DNA of 64,000 bases from Pyropia yezoensis (lineage: Eukaryota > Rhodophyta > Bangiophyceae > Bangiales > Bangiaceae), in assembly GCA_009829735.1 (NCBI GenBank), contig CM020619.1:18977816-19041815 (forward strand), written 5' to 3'. The position numbers and the translations under genes are program-made. The notes under the pieces were generated by a model. The model made no database searches, was not told the DNA's origin, and saw nothing but the letters and a program-made list of their open reading frames with translations. Every line of letters begins with the position of its first letter. Position 1 is the stretch's first letter. Shown in pieces: positions 11,482-19,418 of the stretch.

Positions 11482-12270
11482 ACGCCGCATCAAACACGAG
11501 AGTGTTCCTCAAAAGACTGCACGCTAATCTCTGCGATGCCGCGTGGTGCCAGCACGGGTGTAATCATGCTAGAACAGGCCTGAGTCTCATCGGCACAAGC
11601 GGTGTGCAGACAGTCCCCCCCAGCCCCCCCCCCCCCCCCCCCCCCCCTCCCCCCGCCCTGCGCACCCCCCCCCCCCCCCCTTGCAGTTTCCTCAGCTAGC
11701 TTTCCCCAGAATTTCGGAAGAAGATGTTTTGTGCAATTCCTGCCTCGCGGCGGCGGCGGCGCTCAGACGGGTGCACACGGGGATTTCCCCTCGCCTTGCG
11801 GAAGGGGAGCTGAGGGAGGCACAGCGGCCGAGCGCGGCCGCCGGAGGGCACGTCCACGTCGCTTTCCCTGCGAAGCGACTTGAAGCCGGGCAGGCCGCGC
11901 GCCGCAAGCGCCGCCAGCTCCTCAGGCGCCTCGGAGACGGCCGGCCAGCGCAGATCCATGGCCTTGTGGGGCACCGAGTCTGGTAGCAAAATGGTGGGGT
12001 AGCCGCGGCTGCTCCGTGGGCAGGGCGCGCAGGCCTGCTGTAACGGGGCACGTCCCGGTGCACGACGATGGTCATTGCCGCCGTCGACGGCGCAGCGGGA
12101 GCAGCGAGCGCCGCCAACAGCCGCACCGCGTGCGCCACCGCCCCCGCCGCCTCTGCTCACCAGTCGAGGCGCAGCCGCAGGGAGCGCAGCGTGGGGAGGC
12201 GGCCCCAGCAGGGCCGCCACCCCCCGCCGCCCAAGGCGTCCATGCGGGCCGCGAAACGGCTGCCGCCGCG
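11482..12270. other. Left flank of the retrotransposon insertion
   Basis: Contains C runs of over 20 bases near 11627 and over 15 near 11667. The 11696-12270 part has weakly coding-like minus-strand frames (one includes MDLRWPAVSEAPEELAAL, another RLPTLRSLRLRLDW followed by a stop). With 21787 onward it is the target locus split by the LTR element. A leucine-rich-repeat-like host gene is possible but unsupported. Confidence 0.35.
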
Positions 12271-12275
12271 CCCGG
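12271..12275. repeat. Target site duplication, left copy
   Basis: CCCGG directly before the left LTR, identical to the five bases directly after the right LTR (21782-21786). Confidence 0.92.
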
Positions 12276-12681
12276 TGTGGAATATGTGTTACCCAATAAA
12301 AGGATATGGGACCGACCGGCGCCCGGAAGGCAAAGAGAAAGCTATTACTGTAAAGGCAAAGAAGACAGACCTTTAGCTCCATAACGTTCGATGGGGAGCC
12401 AGCCAGCCAAACGGCAGCGGCGAACCCTCACGTCGCCTATACCGGGCGAAACAATTATGCCGGTCGAGCGACCGAGCGAAGGCCGGACGGCCGATCGCTA
12501 CGAGCATAGCAAACAATACAAAAGATCCCTCCAAGCAAGGACAGATAAACAATGCAAAACAAAGTAGTCCCCCAAAGGGCGAGCCACAAGCGGACCCAGA
12601 CCAACAAGGCTGGGACCACCAGTCAAGGGGGCTACTTGCCCGTAAATACCGGAAATCGGTACGGTGGGCGGATATGCTACA
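12276..12681 (-). repeat. 3' LTR (left copy)
   Basis: Starts TGTGGAATATG and ends GATATGCTACA on the plus strand; 406 bases, aligned without gaps to 21376-21781. Where the right copy has AGATATACA (TATA-like on the minus strand) this copy has AGATAAACA. The plus strand carries an AATAAA near its left end. Confidence 0.96.
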
Positions 12682-12691
12682 TACCCCCGTT
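12682..12691 (-). other. Polypurine tract candidate
   Basis: Reads AACGGGGGTA on the minus strand immediately before the 3' LTR, the position where plus-strand DNA synthesis is primed in LTR elements. Short but correctly placed. Confidence 0.55.
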
Positions 12692-13050
12692 GCCAGCTTC
12701 GAGCCGTCCCGGCGAGGTCCGGCTGGGTGCAACTTAAGGGCCGCGCGCGCCCAGTTGGGCGGGGTCGTGGCGCGGCCGCCTGCAATCTTGCGGGGGGTCG
12801 CGCCAGCACCGATCGGTGTAGCTGTTGAAGCGTCGGTCCGCCGCGCGCGCGGTGTGGTACCCTCTCGGGTGTGCGGCGGGGCCATGTGGCCGGGGCGGTT
12901 ACGCGGGCTCGCGTGGGCCGACCCGTGGCTGGGCTACGCCAGCCGGTACTCGTGCCGCGGCCGGCCGGCCTCTGGCGCGTGGCGTCCGGGTGGGGGTCGG
13001 CGTTATTGCCGTTGACCCTAGTGGTCGTCGCGTCGGGTCTCCCCTTACCT

Positions 13051-13329
13051 CCGCGCGTCGGCCGACGCGTGGGGGTCTGTGGGGTGGGCAGCCGCGTGGC
13101 TTGGTGGTCGTTGGTGCCGGTCGGCGGGGCGTCGACTAGTTGTCGTTGCCTCGGCCGGGTCGGCCTCCCGCACGTCGGTCGACGCGCGGGTCCGGGGAGG
13201 GGAGAGGGATTGCCGGCTGGCACTTGCGCTCCACCTTAGCCACCTGGCGTCTCGGGCCGTTTGGCATCACGTTTGAGTTGAGTCGCCCGGTGGCCAGTTG
13301 GCCATCCCGCGCGTCGGTCGACGCGCGGG
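13051..13329. repeat. Three spaced palindromes (GCGTCGGYCGACGC core)
   Basis: Inverted repeats centred at about 13061.5, 13178.5 and 13317.5. The last is a perfect 11-bp stem (13306-13316 with 13319-13329) around GT; the others have one wobble or mismatch. Flanking sequence repeats loosely with the same 117-139-bp spacing. They lie between the 3' LTR and the antisense ORF, upstream of that ORF. Confidence 0.7.
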
Positions 13330-13399
13330 TTACCGGGCGTGTCATCCTCGGCCCGTCGGCCCGTTGCACGCGCTCGCCGGTTGGCACACTTGGCCTGTT

Positions 13400-13612
13400 G
13401 GCGGCCAAGGCGGCAAGGGCGGCCGAGGCGACAAGGGCGGCCAAGGCGACAAAGGCGGCCAAGGCGACAAGGGCGGCCAAGGCGACAAGGGCGGCCAAGG
13501 CGACAAGGGCAGCCAAGGCGGCGCGGGTGGCCAAGGCGGCGAGGGCGGCCAAGGCGACAAGGGCGGCCAAGGCGGCGCGGGTGGCCAAGGCGGCGCGGGT
13601 GCGGTGCGGTGC
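13400..13612. repeat. 18-bp minisatellite inside the retrotransposon
   Basis: About 11 units of GGCCAAGGCGACAAGGGC with an exact 18-base register (13403, 13421, 13439, through 13583). One plus frame reads Gly-X-Y (GDKGGQ repeats), and the minus strand reads LAALVALAAL. It ends just before the antisense ORF; translation is not supported. Confidence 0.85.
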
Positions 13613-13658
13613 CCATAAGGCTTAGCCGGTCTTAAGGTGGTGCCATTAAGCCGACGAG

Positions 13659-15515
13659 GTGGCTCCCGCCGTGCCGGCGGCTACCCCGGAGGTGGACTGC
13701 TCGGAGGCCGAGCGGCCGGTGCGCGGGTTTTACCGTAGCCTGCAGGCGACCTACATGGTCGATGGTGTCGGCTTCGTGGCGGATGCGCCGTTGTTGGGAG
13801 CGGCGCGTTCCAACCGCTTGTTGGCGCTGCAGCGCATCCGTGACGCGCGGTGGGCAGAGTTGCCTAAGTTCCGGGACGTGTCCGTTGGCGGGGCGTTTCA
13901 CGCAGGCGAGTCCGTCTCGGATGTGCGCGGGGATGCCCACTTTGGCCGACAAGGCCCGGAGCGGCAGGCGTACGAGGTCTTGTCGTTGAGCAACGAGTTG
14001 TTGCGGTACGCGTCCACCGGTGCTCTGCACGTGTATCACCGGCGCTTTTACGCCTGGGCACTGCGATTCCGGGTTGGGAGCACCGAGACCTTCGTGGTCG
14101 CTGCCAATAGCTTTGGGCGGCTGCGTCGCTTATGGACGTGTGCGGTGTTCCTTGAACGCGACTTGGCCGATCGGCTGGACGTTCCGATCGCGGAGGATCC
14201 TGGCATGGAGGGGTACTTGACCATGCTGGCCGACAGGGCGCACCCCGGCAACCCTCCGCCTGACCTCGACCTTGGTCCGTCGTTGAGCGACCTCCCGCAG
14301 CCCTTCCGGGCGCCGACGACGTCCATTCGTTTCCGTCGGTCGAACGACCTCGCGTCGATTGAGCGTCGGGGCTTGCTGGCCCCTGCCTGGGCCTCGAGCC
14401 TGGTCCGTGCGCGACCGTTCTTCGACTTGAAGCGTTGGCTTCCGTGTCGCCCGTCTTGGTGGACCGAGTATGGTCCATACATGGAGACGCCGGTGGCGCT
14501 GTCTTACGTTGCCACTCGGCTGACGGAGGCGGATAACGCGGCGTGGGGCATCTTTTTCGACGAACTCTTCTGCTTCCTGCTTGCCGCGTGGGTACACTGG
14601 TTGGTCCACGACGGACTGTTTTGCCGGTTGGGTGACCAAGTGGTCGGGTGGTTGGACGGCTTGAGCGTAAGCCACCTGGCTGACGGCCCCGGCGGTGACG
14701 AGCGTCTGTTGACGTACCAACGTATGCGGGAGGCGCACTCCGTCTTTCCTTGGACCACCGTGGTCGCGGACGTTCGTCGTCGTGACTACCACACGAAGGC
14801 CGCTCTTGAGGTGTATGTCAAGCGTGACCCGTCGGCCAAGTATGGCTTTGCTCTTCGCCAGCCGTGCGGCTCGTTCGACTGGAAGTACGATGCCACTTCG
14901 GCGGAGTCGCCCGGTGTGGGCCGGTCGGTCGACCGTGGAGGTCGTGATGCGGGTCGTCGAGTGCGTGATCGCACTCGTTCGCCTTCGCCGCCGGCGTTTG
15001 GTGGGTCACGTGACCGTGCTGCTGAGCCGTCGACGTGCCGCGGTGGCGATGAGCCGATGTGGCCGTCCGACTGGGCTCGCGTGGGAGCGGTTGCCCTGTT
15101 GGGCGCGGAGCGCGTTGATGCCTTGGCTGGCCGTAGTGTGCCTCGCGGTGCGACGGCCGGTGCCTTGGCAGTTGCGTGGTCGCGCCAGACCGTCGAGATG
15201 GAGGACGTTATCCGTCGGGTTGGTGGTATGACCGAGTCTCAGGCGGTGGAGGAGCTTCTCCTGGCCATGTCCCGTATGGCGGACCCCTCTCGGATTCGAG
15301 ACAGCGTGCTCGCTGAGCTGCGTCACGGTCCCGTGGTGGAGGCGCGGGGTGAGAGTCCTCGTCGCGTCGACGTCAGTGCCATTCTTGGCCGGCGCCGGCG
15401 GCCCGTGTCGGACGACGAGGAGGAGCCGGCTACTCCGGCGCCGGTTCGCCACGTGCGTTCGCGCAGTCCATCATACGACGAGGACGCGCGTGGTCGTTAC
15501 CGTCGTGGTACTTGA
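13659..15515 (+). CDS. Antisense ORF of the LTR retrotransposon, unknown function
   Basis: Uninterrupted plus-strand frame of 618 codons between the end of pol and the 3' LTR, opposite to gag-pol. The frame opens after a TAA near 13650. The first ATG is at 13755 (587 codons), so either that is the start or an upstream exon exists. The first two thirds look globular, with aromatic-rich segments such as FYAWALRFRVGSTETF and WGIFFDELFCFLLAAWVHWL. The tail has two Arg-Ser patches (RDRTRSPSPP and VRHVRSRSPSYDED), which suggests nucleic-acid or protein binding; this is inference. The stop is only about 47 bases from the convergent pol stop, so the two are packed as parts of one element. Extra ORFs, sense or antisense, are known in this position in some plant Ty3/gypsy lineages; I recognise no relative. 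Retention of a long frame in a copy with broken pol is notable. Confidence 0.7.
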   Translation: MAPAVPAATPEVDCSEAERPVRGFYRSLQATYMVDGVGFVADAPLLGAARSNRLLALQRIRDARWAELPKFRDVSVGGAFHAGESVSDVRGDAHFGRQGPERQAYEVLSLSNELLRYASTGALHVYHRRFYAWALRFRVGSTETFVVAANSFGRLRRLWTCAVFLERDLADRLDVPIAEDPGMEGYLTMLADRAHPGNPPPDLDLGPSLSDLPQPFRAPTTSIRFRRSNDLASIERRGLLAPAWASSLVRARPFFDLKRWLPCRPSWWTEYGPYMETPVALSYVATRLTEADNAAWGIFFDELFCFLLAAWVHWLVHDGLFCRLGDQVVGWLDGLSVSHLADGPGGDERLLTYQRMREAHSVFPWTTVVADVRRRDYHTKAALEVYVKRDPSAKYGFALRQPCGSFDWKYDATSAESPGVGRSVDRGGRDAGRRVRDRTRSPSPPAFGGSRDRAAEPSTCRGGDEPMWPSDWARVGAVALLGAERVDALAGRSVPRGATAGALAVAWSRQTVEMEDVIRRVGGMTESQAVEELLLAMSRMADPSRIRDSVLAELRHGPVVEARGESPRRVDVSAILGRRRRPVSDDEEEPATPAPVRHVRSRSPSYDEDARGRYRRGT

Positions 15516-15561
15516 GGGGTTGTTTGACGATGTGTCGAGTGTTGTGCCTATTGGCGTCTTG

Positions 15562-16281
15562 TCAGTCTAGCTTTGTCTTGCCTTGCCGACTGGCGTGTTT
15601 GTTTCTTGTGCGTTTGCATTGAAAGTGGAAGGCAGTCTTTGCCCATTGTGTCGACACCGAGTCGTGGTGTGATGTCGGATTCAAGAGTATGTACTCGCAG
15701 CAAAGCCGTTTGGCCTTTGTCAACCAGGCGGCGTGTTCCCAGCGGGGAGTGACCAAGAGTATGTCCGTTGGATTAACTTGCAGGTCTGTGACCACTTGGT
15801 CGAGGGTGTGTACTAGGGGTATTCTCAGGCGTGTGCCTTTTGAGTGAGGTTGCTCAGTGGTGGTGACGCCTGTACCTGCGTGGTATACCAAGGGACCGTA
15901 CCGCCGGGTGAGCTCCGGTAGCTCCCTGTGTTGGCCCCATATGGGGAAGGTAAAGTTACGACTTGCCGATGGCAATGTTGCCTTCATGTAGTAGACAGGG
16001 ATGCTCTCCGTACTGGAGCGGTCTGCGTTGTCCCATTGGACAATAGCCTGTATCACCCCCCATGGGTCGACGTAGACCGCCATGATGGTGGGGTCCCATG
16101 ACTTAGTAGTCACAGTCTTGATGTCCGCAACACTTGTTGCGAGAGTTACTCGAGCCGATGTCTTTGTGGTTTTTCGCCACGTGTATCCTGGTATTTCTAC
16201 CTTTTTGGAACGCAGGTGTCTTATCACCAAGCAACGTGGCAAGTTTTCCACCGGTTCCCAGGTGTCATCCTTAGGGGTATC
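15562..16281 (-). CDS. Pol C-terminus: second half of chromodomain plus extension
   Basis: Begins in a frame different from the integrase. DDTWEPVENLP is the end of a chromodomain whose first half (EYVIDKLM...YEFKVRW) is in the integrase frame; one extra T near 16280 would explain the split. Chromodomains on integrases guide insertion to marked chromatin. After the chromodomain about 220 residues follow that are not part of a standard chromovirus Pol. They contain AVYVDPWGVIQAIVQWD and DILLVTPRWEHAAWL, the latter resembling the P-W...W motif seen at Pol C-termini of some other retroelements. The function of the extension is unknown. The frame ends 47 bases from the antisense ORF. Confidence 0.75.
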   Translation of the reverse strand, partial: DTPKDDTWEPVENLPRCLVIRHLRSKKVEIPGYTWRKTTKTSARVTLATSVADIKTVTTKSWDPTIMAVYVDPWGVIQAIVQWDNADRSSTESIPVYYMKATLPSASRNFTFPIWGQHRELPELTRRYGPLVYHAGTGVTTTEQPHSKGTRLRIPLVHTLDQVVTDLQVNPTDILLVTPRWEHAAWLTKAKRLCCEYILLNPTSHHDSVSTQWAKTAFHFQCKRTRNKHASRQGKTKLD

Positions 16282-17278
16282 AATCATACCATCGAACTTT
16301 GAATTCGTAAGAATCCCCGCACCGTCGATGGGACATGAGTTTGTCGATGACGTATTCGTCGTGGATGGTTGGCTCCGGCCGTGGTTTGTCAAACCCATCG
16401 AGAAGTGGATGTGGAGTGGACTCGTCACAGTCCTCCGGGCGCGGTGCCGCTGTCGCGTGGTCGCTGTTGATGCGCTTCTCGATGCCATCGACGTCGATGA
16501 CGAACGTAGACTCGTCAGCGTCGACGACGATGAATGGCCCTACGGCCTTGCCCCGCAGCTTGTTGACTCGTTGGTGGTTTGTCGTATAGACATAGTCGCC
16601 GATCTTAATCTTGCGATTGCGTTGCCCAATGTGGGCGTCGAAGTTACGCTTGTAACGTTGCTGAGTTTTGGCGGAGGCCTTGACGACGGCCGGGATCTGC
16701 AACCGCAGTCGGACCATGAACTCGCGCTTCCTCGCGAGCGGCGAGCCGTCGGTGAGGGTTCCTCGTTGGGCGACCGACGTGCCGGGTGGCAGGTTACGGA
16801 CCGATAGGTTCGGGATGCGTCGTGGAATGACAAGTTCGAAGGGTGCAAGTCCAGTGGACCGGTGTGGTTGGCTGTTGTAAGCCATCGTGAGGACGGGCAG
16901 CAGCTCGTCCCAGCGCTTGGGGTCCTCGGTCACGTAATGACGTAGTTGCGTCGCAATGGTACGATTGTACCGCTCGACTTGACCGTTGGTCTGAGGATGG
17001 TACGCGGTGGTGCGTACCGTCGCCACTCCGAGCACCTTCATCACGGCAATGAAAAAGTTCGACATGAACTGGGGTCCTTGGTCGGACAAGATCTTGTCCG
17101 GTGGGCCATAGCAGGCTATCCAATGTTCAATAACAGCGGAGGAGACGGAGATGGCCGTGATGGTCTTGAGTGCTATGCACTTAGTTAGCTTTGCAAAGCG
17201 GTCGGTAATGACCAAGATGAACCGGTTGCCGCTTTTGCTTGCCGGCAAGGGACCGAGGATGTCAATTGACGATTCCTA
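16280..17278 (-). CDS. Integrase catalytic core, GPF/Y-type module and start of chromodomain
   Basis: Retroviral-type integrase core (rve) in the Pol polyprotein, joining element cDNA to the chromosome. The three acidic residues are visible: Asp in SIDILGPLP, Asp in ILSDQGPQFMS, and Glu in YHPQTNGQVERYNR. The core is followed by MAYNSQPHRSTGLAPFELV and a GPF/Y-like module (KLRGKAVGPFIVV). The frame opens right after a TAG (17276-17278) that is in phase with the upstream zinc-binding part, so this copy's Pol is interrupted by one amber codon. The frame stops at 16280 in the middle of the chromodomain. Confidence 0.93.
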
Positions 17279-17557
17279 CAGCGGTTCCGACGCAGGGAAC
17301 AAGGTCATCGGCGTCGTGTGCTTACGCAACGCCAGGCGGTTCTGGGCACAAGTGGTGCAGTTGGTAATGGTGTTGTGGATATCCGATATCATGGATGGCC
17401 AGTAGAACTTTGTTCTCATTGTGAAGTACATCTTGTTCATGCCCGGGTGGGCGGCCGTGGTGGCCATGTGTTGGAGCTTCAAGATGACATCTTGTTGCGA
17501 CTTGGGGATGACCAGTTGGTCTCCATACGCAGTCTTGCGACGTAGCGCGTTGTTGTC
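17276..17557 (-). CDS. Integrase N-terminal zinc-binding region
   Basis: Downstream of the assembly gap the Pol frame resumes with the tail of the RNase H-integrase linker. It continues with the HHCC domain: HMATTAAHPG, FYWPSM, and CTTCAQNR. This domain binds zinc and helps integrase multimerise. It ends with a TAG after TLFPASEPL and then continues in the same frame into the catalytic core. Confidence 0.88.
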   Translation of the reverse strand, partial: DNNALRRKTAYGDQLVIPKSQQDVILKLQHMATTAAHPGMNKMYFTMRTKFYWPSMISDIHNTITNCTTCAQNRLALRKHTTPMTLFPASEPL

Positions 17558-18057
17558 NNNNNNNNNNNNNNNNNNNNNNNNNNNNNNNNNNNNNNNNNNN
17601 NNNNNNNNNNNNNNNNNNNNNNNNNNNNNNNNNNNNNNNNNNNNNNNNNNNNNNNNNNNNNNNNNNNNNNNNNNNNNNNNNNNNNNNNNNNNNNNNNNNN
17701 NNNNNNNNNNNNNNNNNNNNNNNNNNNNNNNNNNNNNNNNNNNNNNNNNNNNNNNNNNNNNNNNNNNNNNNNNNNNNNNNNNNNNNNNNNNNNNNNNNNN
17801 NNNNNNNNNNNNNNNNNNNNNNNNNNNNNNNNNNNNNNNNNNNNNNNNNNNNNNNNNNNNNNNNNNNNNNNNNNNNNNNNNNNNNNNNNNNNNNNNNNNN
17901 NNNNNNNNNNNNNNNNNNNNNNNNNNNNNNNNNNNNNNNNNNNNNNNNNNNNNNNNNNNNNNNNNNNNNNNNNNNNNNNNNNNNNNNNNNNNNNNNNNNN
18001 NNNNNNNNNNNNNNNNNNNNNNNNNNNNNNNNNNNNNNNNNNNNNNNNNNNNNNNNN
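17558..18057. other. Assembly gap of exactly 500 N
   Basis: A round 500-N run, probably a placeholder. It replaces the reverse transcriptase active site (YxDD region), connection and RNase H. Known Ty3/gypsy Pol proteins need roughly 1 kb between the visible edges, so the true missing length is probably larger. Any frame drawn across it is an artefact. Confidence 0.97.
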
Positions 18058-18643
18058 CGAAGATGCCATAGTGCGTGGTGAACGCCGTCTTTTCTTGGTC
18101 CTCTTGCCGCAATGGCACTTGCCAGTACCCAGCGGTACAGTCGAGAAATGTGAAGACCTTGGCGTCTCCAAGGGAGTCGAGGCAGTCCTCTATGCGCGGG
18201 AGGGGGTACGCGTCCCTCTTGGTGATGCTGTTGAGCCGTCGATAATCGACGCAGAATCGGGCCTTCCCATTTTTCTTGGGGACGATGACGACCGGACTGG
18301 CCCAGTCACTGTGACTTGGTTTAATAACCTTGAGCTTCAACATCTTGTTGATTTGATCGACAATGATCGCACGTTTGAACGCGCCGGTCCGGTAGGGCTG
18401 GGCCCTTACAGGGGCAACCCCAGGTGAGGTGACGATGGCGTGTTCTGTAGCGTGGATGACCCCGAGGGTCCCGTCCCACATCTTGCCATGCTTGGCCAAC
18501 ATCGACTTGATTTGCGCATGCAAATGTTGGGGTGCCCCGTCGAGGTTGATGTCATCAAGAGACGGTTTGGGTTGCTCGGTCTCCGGGTCGGATGACCCCT
18601 TATCCTCCGTCGGGGCGGCGAGGACTTGCCCAAGGTGGGGCTC
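18058..18643 (-). CDS. Reverse transcriptase, N-terminal half
   Basis: RNA-dependent DNA polymerase part of Pol. The conserved blocks before the active site are present: HRIV-like spacer TSPGVAPVRAQPYR, WASPVVIVPKKNGKARFCVDYRRLN, DAYPLPRI, FTFLDCTAGYWQVPL with the first catalytic Asp, and KTAFTTHYGIF at the gap edge. The frame differs from the protease frame upstream by one base (a +1 change near 18640), so either a second recoding event or an indel in this copy separates them. Confidence 0.93.
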
Positions 18644-19418
18644 GGCACGCGAGGACGCACCCCTTTCGCAGGATGGCCGTGTCTGGCCCGAAGTTGCACA
18701 CCTTAACCAGGAATGGTTCGTCAGGCTTGACGGTGGCCAGTCCGCGGGCGACTGCAATGGTCTTGTGTCGGCACAATCGTGCGTTTGGTTGGAGAGTAAC
18801 CAGTCCCGGAGTGTCACAAGTGACCATGATCCATTCCTCGGTCTTGCCCTTGAGGCGTGTTTGCTTACAAGCACGGACCTTAGTCGACCCCCCGGTCCAT
18901 TGAGGTTCCATAACATTGTTGTACTGGATGCCCAAGATGGGAGAGTGAGCCGTCGAACGATCGTTCGAGGATTGCCAAACGATACGTTTGAGTCGGGGCC
19001 AGATTGACTCCACGTGCTTGTCCGTAAACTCGGTCCCGAGTATGCACTTGACCGACAGGTTGGGGGTAACATAAAAACGTTCCAAGGCCTGAGCCCCCCC
19101 GGTATCGATGAACAAGTGGATGGCTTGTAGAGCCTCGATCGTTTGCCCGTTGGCATCAACAATGTGCGGTGCACTGGTTAACGTGTAGGCGTAATCGCGC
19201 CAATGTGGCGGTAGGACGTCCAGCCGGATAAGGTTGACGCCAGCTCCGGTGTCGAGGATGGGTCTCATACTGCGCGTATTCGCGAGCTCCGTGCTTATAC
19301 AGGCAGCGATCTCATAGTGTCGGTAAGCCTTGCTCAGTATCTTGGTGACCCTAGGTCTAGCTTGTCGGGCAGGCAAGGATGCGTCGGGGAGACTGCCCGT
19401 CGGTCCTCGACTTACTCG
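18600..19418 (-). CDS. Retroviral-type aspartic protease
   Basis: Read in the -1 frame relative to gag, beginning inside the slippery heptamer at 19418-19424. The active-site motif is PILDTGAGVNLI, and a later ILGTEFTD matches the flap/second conserved block of Ty3/gypsy proteases. It cleaves the Gag-Pol polyprotein. About 270 codons are open; the last part overlaps the start of the reverse transcriptase frame. Confidence 0.88.
   Translation of the reverse strand, partial: RVSRGPTGSLPDASLPARQARPRVTKILSKAYRHYEIAACISTELANTRSMRPILDTGAGVNLIRLDVLPPHWRDYAYTLTSAPHIVDANGQTIEALQAIHLFIDTGGAQALERFYVTPNLSVKCILGTEFTDKHVESIWPRLKRIVWQSSNDRSTAHSPILGIQYNNVMEPQWTGGSTKVRACKQTRLKGKTEEWIMVTCDTPGLVTLQPNARLCRHKTIAVARGLATVKPDEPFLVKVCNFGPDTAILRKGCVLACRAPPWASPRRPDGG

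Noticed and set aside
13400-13612. CRISPR or collagen gene
   Set aside because: Contiguous 18-base tandem repeat without spacers or a supported start codon.
13140-13625. 161-codon plus frame of Ala/Lys/Thr repeats and the Leu/Ala frame opposite
   Set aside because: Readings of the 18-bp minisatellite; a stop and another in-frame TAA separate it from the antisense ORF.
17421-18171. Frames that appear to cross the N block
   Set aside because: They exist only because unknown bases are read as open; no sequence supports them.
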